From: Hyphomicrobiales bacterium
GTDB lineage: Bacteria; Pseudomonadota; Alphaproteobacteria; Rhizobiales; Beijerinckiaceae
Length of the DNA stretch: 8,851 nucleotides
Direction of reading: 5' to 3'
Assembly: GCA_003567055.1 (NCBI GenBank)
Contig: PXAW01000564.1
Coordinates: 1 to 8,851, forward strand
In this document: positions 1 to 4,282 of the stretch, one piece after another
Numbering within the stretch: the first letter of the stretch is position 1
Layout: every line of letters begins with the position of its first letter
Made by a program: the position numbers and the translations under genes
The notes under the pieces: model-generated
Told to the model about the DNA's origin: nothing
What the model saw: only the letters and a program-made list of their open reading frames with translations
Database searches by the model: none

Positions 1-340
1 CCTCCTGCGTCGCCGCACCGGCCCATTCCAGATAGCTCACCGCGATGCGCTGATGCGGCCCGGCGGCGATGGCGGCATGCACGCGCGGATCGCGAAAGGC
101 CTCGACATAGCCGTCACGCTGGAGGGCGAGTTCATGCATGGTCATCGAGAAGGAGATGTCGACGGCGAGCACCAGCGCCACATCGACGGGCTCTTCGTCC
201 GGGGGCCCGGCTTTCGCCGGGGCCGACGGCAAGATCAGTGTGAGCGCGAGGGCGATGCAGGCCAGCCACCCGGCAGGCCGTGGGGCGCGGGTTATCCGGC
301 GCTGCGCCCGGACGCGGACCTCGTGCAAAGCGCGCGGCAT
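1..340 (-). CDS. DUF1194 family secreted von Willebrand A-like protein (3' end outside window)
   Basis: The first 113 residues are visible and the gene runs off the left edge. Residues 1-23 are basic, followed by a hydrophobic stretch (about 24-40) and a likely signal-peptidase site after A44 (PAKA/GPP), so the product is probably exported. Mature sequence begins with VDVALVLAVDISFS (52-65), a beta strand leading into a DxSxS metal-site (MIDAS) motif at D61, S63 and S65. It continues with LQRDGYVEAFRDP and RIAVSYLEWAG, which are typical of DUF1194 proteins in alphaproteobacteria. The family resembles von Willebrand factor A domains, which bind a divalent metal and a protein partner; no function is established that I know of. 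The ATG at 338-340 is chosen because GAGGGG lies 7 nt upstream. It is separated from serA by 137 bp and may be transcribed separately. The family call is by recognition of these motifs. Confidence 0.82.
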   Translation of the reverse strand, partial: MPRALHEVRVRAQRRITRAPRPAGWLACIALALTLILPSAPAKAGPPDEEPVDVALVLAVDISFSMTMHELALQRDGYVEAFRDPRVHAAIAAGPHQRIAVSYLEWAGAATQE

Positions 341-388
341 CAGAGCACCCCTCACGATTACAAGCGATCGTTTCAGGGTGCCTTTACC

Positions 389-424
389 GGCCCGCGAAGG
401 CAATGCGCGCGGCTTTCGCGGCCC
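389..424 (-). terminator. Strong inverted repeat downstream of serA, possible terminator
   Basis: Two 13-nt arms (389-401 and 412-424) are complementary except at two positions and enclose a 10-nt loop, giving a very GC-rich hairpin in the serA-DUF1194 gap, 54 nt after the serA stop. There is no T-tract on either side, so it is not a textbook intrinsic terminator. It could act as a Rho-assisted terminator, an mRNA 3' end stabiliser or part of the next gene's leader. Confidence 0.35.
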
Positions 425-431
425 GATAAAG

Positions 432-446
432 TGAATAAAGGGTTAA
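432..446 (-). promoter_or_regulatory. CtrA-like box (TTAA-N7-TTCA) upstream of the DUF1194 gene
   Basis: Read on the minus strand, the sequence is TTAACCCTTTATTCA. It matches the CtrA full-site consensus TTAA-N7-TTAA at seven of eight fixed positions with the right spacing. It lies in the only AT-rich patch of the gap, about 92 nt upstream of the DUF1194 start codon and 32 nt past the serA stop. CtrA is the cell-cycle response regulator of alphaproteobacteria. The site is inferred from the motif alone and one mismatch makes chance occurrence possible. Confidence 0.35.
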
Positions 447-477
447 CGCGCAATCCTCGAGCCACCCCGCGCGCTGC

Positions 478-1725
478 TCAATCGCGCACATACAGCACGC
501 GCGCGCGGATCGTGCCCTCCAGCGCGCGCAATTCGGCGAGCAGCCCGCGTGTATCCGGCGGCACGGCATCGAGTTCGACGACCACATAGCCGAGTTCGCC
601 CTGCGTTTGCAGAAACTGCCCGACGATGTTGCAGCCCTTGCCGGCAAAAATTTCGATGATCCGCGCCAGAATGCCCGGCGCGTTGCGGTGCACATGCATG
701 AAACGCGCCCCGTGCGGGCGGGCGGGGAGCTGCACTTCGGGGAAGTTCACGGCGCCGATCGTGGCGCCGATATCGGAATAGTCGACGAGTTTGCGTGCCA
801 CTTCCGCGCCGATCCGCTCCTGCGCCTCGACGGTAGAGCCGCCGACATGCGGGGTGAGGATGACGTTGTCGAGACCTTGTAGCGGACTGGCGAAGGGTTC
901 GGCATTGGAGCCGGGTTCGACCGGAAACACATCCACCGCCGCGCCGCGCAGATGGCCTTCGCGCAGGACTTGCGCGAGCGCGTCGAGATCGATGATGCTG
1001 CCGCGGGCATTGTTGATCAGGAAGGCGCCGGGCTTCATCTGGCGCAATTCGCGCGCGCCGATCATGTCCCGCGTCGCCGGCGTCTCGGGAACGTGCAGCG
1101 TCACCACGTCGGCCTGCGCGAGCAGGGTGTCGAGGGAATCGACCGGCTCGGTATTGCCGTGGCGCAGGCGCTCGGTGTGATCGTAATAGATCACCTTCAT
1201 GCCGAAGCTCTCCGCCAGCGTCGAGAGCTGGCTGCCGATATTGCCGTAGCCGACGATGCCGAGCACCTTGCCGCGCACCTCGTGGCTGTCATTGGCGGAT
1301 TTCTCCCAGCCGCCGGCATGGGCGCTGATCGAACGCGGGAAAGTGCGCCGCATCAGCATCACGATTTCCGCGAGCGTCAGTTCGGCCACGGAGCGGGTGT
1401 TGGAAAAAGGCGCGTTGAAGACCGGGATGCCGCGCCGGGTGGCGGCATCGAGATCGACCTGGTTGGTGCCGACGCTGAAACAGCCGATGGCGATCAGCTT
1501 GTCGGCAGCTTCCAGCACGCCCTCGGTGATCTGCGTGCGCGAGCGGATGCCCAGAATGTGCACCCCCGCAACCGCCTCGCGCAAAGCCTGCTCATCCAGC
1601 GCCTTGGGCAGATGCGTGATCGCGCCGTAACCGGCATTGCGGATCAGCGTGACGGCGGAATCATGGACATTCTCCAGGAGCAGGATCCGGATCTTGTCCT
1701 TGGAAAGGGAGAGCGGCTTGGTCAT
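478..1725 (-). CDS. serA: D-3-phosphoglycerate dehydrogenase, E. coli type with C-terminal ACT domain
   Basis: This enzyme oxidises 3-phosphoglycerate to 3-phosphohydroxypyruvate with NAD+, the first committed step of L-serine synthesis in the cytoplasm. At 415 residues it is the short E. coli type (about 410), not the longer form of about 530 residues. The Rossmann nucleotide-binding loop is GYGNIG (159-164). The catalytic residues are R241 (NNARGS), E270 (VFPVEP) and H293 (TPHVGGS). Substrate-contact residues R61/S62/R63 lie in GIRSRT, and W140 matches W139 of the E. coli enzyme. The C-terminal ACT domain spans about 342-415. H346, N348 and N366 correspond to the serine-binding H344, N346 and N364 of E. 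coli SerA, so feedback inhibition by serine is likely. The ATG start has GAGG 8 nt upstream. It lies 68 bp after the DUF3429 gene and may share its transcript. No serB or serC is visible. Confidence 0.97.
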   Translation of the reverse strand: MTKPLSLSKDKIRILLLENVHDSAVTLIRNAGYGAITHLPKALDEQALREAVAGVHILGIRSRTQITEGVLEAADKLIAIGCFSVGTNQVDLDAATRRGIPVFNAPFSNTRSVAELTLAEIVMLMRRTFPRSISAHAGGWEKSANDSHEVRGKVLGIVGYGNIGSQLSTLAESFGMKVIYYDHTERLRHGNTEPVDSLDTLLAQADVVTLHVPETPATRDMIGARELRQMKPGAFLINNARGSIIDLDALAQVLREGHLRGAAVDVFPVEPGSNAEPFASPLQGLDNVILTPHVGGSTVEAQERIGAEVARKLVDYSDIGATIGAVNFPEVQLPARPHGARFMHVHRNAPGILARIIEIFAGKGCNIVGQFLQTQGELGYVVVELDAVPPDTRGLLAELRALEGTIRARVLYVRD

Positions 1726-1776
1726 GCAGGCATCCTCGCGGCGGTCATCGCCGGGAGGGCTTCGCAGGACCGGGCG

Positions 1777-1793
1777 CGGGAATCAACCCCGTA
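1777..1793 (-). promoter_or_regulatory. Copy 1 of a shared intergenic motif (TACGGGG-TTGATTCCCG)
   Basis: On the minus strand the sequence TACGGGGTTGATTCCCG starts immediately after the DUF3429 stop codon and ends 51 nt before the serA start. It differs from the motif at 4213-4230 by a single missing base. CGGG and CCCG arms flank the centre, and the centre holds GATTC, a GANTC site methylated by CcrM in alphaproteobacteria. Its function is inferred only from recurrence in the same relative position. Confidence 0.4.
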
Positions 1794-2246
1794 TCATCCC
1801 GCCAATGCGGCGAGGATCAGGGCGGCGGCGGCCCCGCCGGCGAGGATCAGGCGCAGATTGCCGAACCATTCCGGGGCATTCTCGCGGCAGACCATGCCGT
1901 AATCGAGCAATCCCGCGATCACGATCAGCGCAGCGAGGCTGCCCAGCTGCCAGGAGGGCGGCAGCAGCAGCGTGCCCCAGGCCAGCAGTGCCGGGATGAC
2001 CGAGATCCCGTATTCGCGCCCGGCATTCGCCTGCTCCTCCATCATCACCGCGATGCCCCAGCGGATCCCGCCGGTGAAGGAGAGGATCACCGCGCCATAG
2101 GCGGCGAGCGCGAAACGCAGGGTCTCGGGATCGCGGCCGAATCCGATACCGGTGACGAGCGCGAGCGCAAGCAGCCAGAAGGGGACGAGCCCGGCGAGGC
2201 CGAGCATGCGGGGAAGAGGCGGGATGGTCTTGTCGCTCGTTGTCAT
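1794..2246 (-). CDS. DUF3429 family small integral membrane protein
   Basis: A 150-residue, very hydrophobic protein with four to five predicted membrane segments. The N-terminal part carries the stretch AAYGAVILSFTGGIRWG (about 46-62). The tyrosine/GA-ILSF-GG-W pattern and the later PALLAW stretch are how I recognise DUF3429, a family of inner-membrane proteins without a settled function. The final third includes the PEWFGNLRL segment and an Ala/Leu-rich last helix. An upstream ATG at 2315 would add 23 residues rich in Arg and polar residues. I prefer the ATG at 2246 because GAAGAG lies just before it, although the spacing is short, and because MTTSDKTIPPLPR followed by helix 1 is a normal N terminus. 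The gene lies 155 bp after the Alph_Pro_TM gene and 68 bp before serA. A direct role in serine metabolism is not implied. Confidence 0.78.
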   Translation of the reverse strand: MTTSDKTIPPLPRMLGLAGLVPFWLLALALVTGIGFGRDPETLRFALAAYGAVILSFTGGIRWGIAVMMEEQANAGREYGISVIPALLAWGTLLLPPSWQLGSLAALIVIAGLLDYGMVCRENAPEWFGNLRLILAGGAAAALILAALAG

Positions 2247-2276
2247 GATCTCTTCGCGGCGGTTGCATCGGATCCG

Positions 2277-2313
2277 AAAAAAGGCCGTCATCGTGTGCGC
2301 CGGGCGCAGGCCC
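2277..2313 (-). terminator. Possible terminator with T6 tract upstream of the DUF3429 gene
   Basis: On the minus strand a compact TGCGC-CCG-GCGCA hairpin (2308-2296) sits between two GGCC tetramers (2312-2309 and 2286-2283) that can pair with each other, and six T follow directly (2282-2277). This could end the TSUP/Alph_Pro_TM transcript about 90-125 nt after its last stop. The unpaired 9-nt bulge inside the outer stem makes it weak. If a DUF3429 promoter lies further upstream, it would instead be a leader element. Confidence 0.3.
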
Positions 2314-2350
2314 ACGGGCGAGACTTAACGCCTGCCGCCGCGCTTGCAAG

Positions 2351-2375
2351 GGGAAAGGCGCTTCGTCACGACGCC
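2351..2375 (-). terminator. Weak hairpin with short T-run after the Alph_Pro_TM gene
   Basis: On the minus strand GGCGTCG and CGA-AG-CGCC pair around a TGA loop, forming a seven-pair stem with a 2-nt bulge, and TTTCCC follows. It begins 26 nt after the Alph_Pro_TM stop codon, a normal distance for a terminator, but the T-run is only three bases. It is listed as an alternative to the structure at 2277-2313. Confidence 0.2.
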
Positions 2376-2401
2376 GGGGGGAGGAAAACGGCGCCCCGCG
2401 C

Positions 2402-3247
2402 TCAATCGCGGCGGAAGATCACGCTTGCGATCCAGCCGAAGAACATCGCCATGAGCACGGTGAGGAAGCCGTAGGCGGCCGCCCGCGTCTCCGCCCAGAC
2501 CGCGACACGCTGCTCGAAGCCGGTCTTGACCAGCTCGAAATTGGTGATGTCGCGCGCCAGCAATACCCCGTCGGCGAAGAGCAGGGTCTCGACCTCGTAA
2601 TTCCCCGGCGGCGCCCCGGCAGGCAGGGGAATCGCTGCGCGGAAGATCATCGGTGTGATGAAGGTGATGCCGCGCCCGATCTCGAAATACTGCCCCTCCT
2701 GCATGCGCAGCCGCACCAGCGCCTGCGCGTAATCGGGGTTGTGTCCGGAATCCTGCACCGCGCCGGGCTCCTCCGGCTGCATCTGCGTGGCGACGGTCGG
2801 GTCGAGGTCGAGGCGGAGCCTCCCGCGCATGATCTCGCTCGTCAGCTCATCCAGGGGGCGTGACGAGAGGATGGCGAGATAGCGCGGGATGTCCTCGAAG
2901 GTCTCTTGCGTCCGGTTGATCCAGATCGGCCCGAGCCGCTCCTTGCGGCGCACCGTCACCGCATCGACGCGCGGGCCGCGCACGATCACGGCGGCATCGT
3001 AACCGGAAGCCCGCGCGATGGTCTGCTCGTCGCGCTGGACGGCACCGAACAGGGTCACCTGCGAGCCGGTATAGTTCGAGGTGATCATCACCTGGTGGTT
3101 CGACAGGGAGATGACCAGCCCTTCGGCGCGGGCGCCCTGTGTCGCAGCGAAGGCGAGGAGCCAGACCAGGGATGCCACCGCCAATCCGCGCAGGGCGGTC
3201 CGGATTCCTGACGGAGCGAAGCGGTTCGGGGCATGGACAGGACGCAT
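2402..3247 (-). CDS. Alph_Pro_TM / TIGR02186 family secreted, membrane-anchored protein
   Basis: A 281-residue protein. An N-terminal signal peptide has a hydrophobic core at about 20-36 and a likely cleavage after A41 (GARA/EG). The mature part begins VISLSNHQVMITSNYTGSQV (44-63), then LFGAVQRD, VIVRGPR (88-93) and VRRKERLGPIWINR (99-112). These are characteristic of the alphaproteobacterial TIGR02186/PF09608 family. A C-terminal membrane helix (about 256-277) ends in Arg-Arg-Asp, so the product should be periplasmic with a C-terminal anchor. No biochemical function is known to me. The frame stays open to 3499, but the start at 3247 is preferred. It is preceded by GGAGG 9 nt upstream and gives a proper signal peptide, whereas the extra 84 residues would overlap the TSUP gene and are Arg/Pro-rich. 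It starts 5 bp after the TSUP stop, so the two are surely cotranscribed and probably cooperate. Confidence 0.88.
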   Translation of the reverse strand: MRPVHAPNRFAPSGIRTALRGLAVASLVWLLAFAATQGARAEGLVISLSNHQVMITSNYTGSQVTLFGAVQRDEQTIARASGYDAAVIVRGPRVDAVTVRRKERLGPIWINRTQETFEDIPRYLAILSSRPLDELTSEIMRGRLRLDLDPTVATQMQPEEPGAVQDSGHNPDYAQALVRLRMQEGQYFEIGRGITFITPMIFRAAIPLPAGAPPGNYEVETLLFADGVLLARDITNFELVKTGFEQRVAVWAETRAAAYGFLTVLMAMFFGWIASVIFRRD

Positions 3248-3252
3248 TGCCT

Positions 3253-4170
3253 TCAGCCTCCGTTCGCGATCGAGAACAGCTCGGTCGGCCGCAGCACCAG
3301 TTCGATGGCGAAGCGCAGGCCGACGCCGAGGATCAGCAGGGCCAGAAGGAAGCGGAACATGTCCGCACGCAGATGCCGGCTGGCGCGGGCGCCGAACTGC
3401 GCCCCGAACACGCCGCCGATGATCAGGATGAAGGCGAGCACGGCATCGACGGCCTGGTTGGCGATGGCATGCAGCAGAAGGGCGGCGGTGCTCGCCCACA
3501 GGATCTGGAATTGCGAGGTGCCCACCACCATGGATGTCGGCACGCGGAAGAGATAGAGCAGCGCCGGCACCATGATGAAGCCGCCGCCGATACCCAGCAC
3601 CGCGCCGGCGAATCCGACGAAGAAGGCCACCCCGAGCAGCGGAATCACGCTGGCATAGAGCTGCGAACGGTGGAAGCGCATGCGCAGGGGCAGGCCGAGA
3701 TAGGCGGGATGTTCCCCGGCCCGTCTGCGCGAGCGCACCTTGCCCTTGCGGCTCGACCAGAACTCCTTGAGGCTCTCCACCAGCATCAGCCCGCCGACCA
3801 CGGAGAACAGGGTGACGTAGGAGACCACGATCACGATATCCAGCTGGCCGGCGGCACGCGCGGCAGCGAAGAACCAGATGCCGAGACCGGTCCCGACAAG
3901 CCCGCCCACGGTCAGCAACGAGGCAAGCTTGATATCGAGCGCCTTGCGCCGGAAGGCGGCGAGGCCGCTCGTCGTCGATGAGGCGACGATCTGCGCCATC
4001 TGGCTGGCGACGGCGATGGCCGGCGGTATGCCCAGGAAGATCAGGAGCGGCGTCATCAGGAAGCCGCCGCCGATGCCGAACAGCCCCGATATGAATCCCA
4101 CCGCCGCGCCCAGCCCCAGAAGGAGGAAGACGCTGACCGACATTTCGGCGATGGGAAGATAGATCTGCAC
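3253..4170 (-). CDS. TSUP (TauE/SafE) family membrane transporter
   Basis: A 305-residue polytopic inner-membrane protein. The family exports or takes up small anions, often sulfur compounds such as sulfite or sulfoacetate; the substrate here is unknown. The two-fold repeat typical of TSUP is clear: SGLFGIGGGFLMTP (28-41) and GAVLGIGGGFIMVP (189-202), each in the first helix of a half. The halves are joined by a basic cytoplasmic loop (about 141-150, RKGKVRSRRR). I count about eight hydrophobic segments. The start is GTG: 4168-4170 gives MQIYLPIAEM, which matches the N terminus I recall for relatives, with AAAGG 10 nt upstream. A GTG two codons earlier (4176) leaves only 4 nt to that site, and an ATG at 4143 would cut residues that look conserved. 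It is followed 5 bp later by its usual Alph_Pro_TM partner. The 112-bp gap upstream carries a palindrome and a candidate promoter. Confidence 0.9.
   Translation of the reverse strand: MQIYLPIAEMSVSVFLLLGLGAAVGFISGLFGIGGGFLMTPLLIFLGIPPAIAVASQMAQIVASSTTSGLAAFRRKALDIKLASLLTVGGLVGTGLGIWFFAAARAAGQLDIVIVVSYVTLFSVVGGLMLVESLKEFWSSRKGKVRSRRRAGEHPAYLGLPLRMRFHRSQLYASVIPLLGVAFFVGFAGAVLGIGGGFIMVPALLYLFRVPTSMVVGTSQFQILWASTAALLLHAIANQAVDAVLAFILIIGGVFGAQFGARASRHLRADMFRFLLALLILGVGLRFAIELVLRPTELFSIANGG
3257..3261 (-). promoter_or_regulatory. Ribosome binding site deciding the Alph_Pro_TM start
   Basis: GGAGG on the minus strand lies within the last codons of the TSUP gene, 9 nt before the ATG at 3247. It fixes the start of the downstream gene and implies translation of both genes from one mRNA. 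Confidence 0.7.
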
Positions 4171-4174
4171 GGGC

Positions 4175-4190
4175 ACGGTACCTTTACCGT
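4175..4190 (-). promoter_or_regulatory. Small hairpin presenting the TSUP ribosome binding site in its loop
   Basis: On the minus strand ACGGTA-AAGG-TACCGT is a perfect 6-bp inverted repeat with a 4-nt loop. The loop contains the only purine-rich Shine-Dalgarno-like sequence, and the stem ends 4 nt before the GTG at 4170 and covers part of the alternative GTG at 4176. The stem is short, so any effect on translation is an inference. Confidence 0.35.
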
Positions 4191-4191
4191 C

Positions 4192-4222
4192 AGCATACGC
4201 GACGAACCGGCACGGGAATCAA
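4192..4222 (-). promoter_or_regulatory. Candidate promoter of the TSUP/Alph_Pro_TM unit
   Basis: On the minus strand a -35-like TTGATT (4222-4217) is followed after 19 bp by TATGCT (4197-4192). The -10 hexamer matches TATAAT at four positions and the spacing is 1-2 bp longer than ideal. Transcription would begin near 4185, leaving a leader of about 15 nt that still includes the AAAGG. No other candidate in the gap looks better. Confidence 0.3.
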
Positions 4223-4230
4223 GCCCCGTA
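4213..4230 (-). promoter_or_regulatory. Copy 2 of the shared intergenic motif (TACGGGGCTTGATTCCCG)
   Basis: This is the same motif as at 1777-1793 with one extra C. Here the arms ACGGG and CCCGT pair perfectly around an 8-nt centre containing GATTC (GANTC). It ends 42 nt before the TSUP start and overlaps the -35-like element. Weaker similarity continues on the start-codon side (GCC-GGT). Confidence 0.4.
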
Positions 4231-4249
4231 CCGGTGCGCATGTGCTTTT

Positions 4250-4269
4250 TCACTGCCATATGGCAGTGA
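4250..4269. promoter_or_regulatory. Perfect 20-bp palindrome, candidate operator
   Basis: TCACTGCCATATGGCAGTGA is identical to its reverse complement over all 20 bases. It lies 13 bp beyond the stop of the giant gene and about 80 bp upstream of the TSUP start. On the minus strand, in the direction of transcription, it is followed by AAAAAG rather than a T-tract, so it does not look like an intrinsic terminator. The even symmetry and length fit a dimeric repressor or activator site. The cognate regulator is not in the window. Confidence 0.5.
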
Positions 4270-4282
4270 TGTGACGCCCGCC

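Noticed and set aside
345..375. TGTAAT as a -10 element for the DUF1194 gene
   Set aside because: The hexamer is good, but no -35-like sequence lies 16-18 bp upstream, so it is not listed.
952..1902. Plus-strand open frame of 316 codons opposite serA
   Set aside because: It covers most of serA in antisense and extends into the DUF3429 gene. serA has all its catalytic residues, so this frame is a by-product of codon bias.
2247..2315. Longer DUF3429 start at 2315
   Set aside because: It would add a polar Arg-rich stretch before a normal N terminus and would run through the terminator-like structure.
2322..2349. Promoter TTGCAA-16 bp-TAAGTC for the DUF3429 gene
   Set aside because: The -10 hexamer matches poorly and the site lies in front of a terminator-like T6 tract, so I cannot support it.
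2402..3499. 365-residue version of the Alph_Pro_TM protein
   Set aside because: The added 84 residues overlap the TSUP gene, are Arg/Pro-rich and would bury the signal peptide. The ATG at 3247 has GGAGG at the right distance.
4250..4269. The palindrome as intrinsic terminator of the giant gene
   Set aside because: On the transcribed strand it is followed by AAAAAG, not T. The T-run lies on the wrong side and no plus-strand gene ends there.
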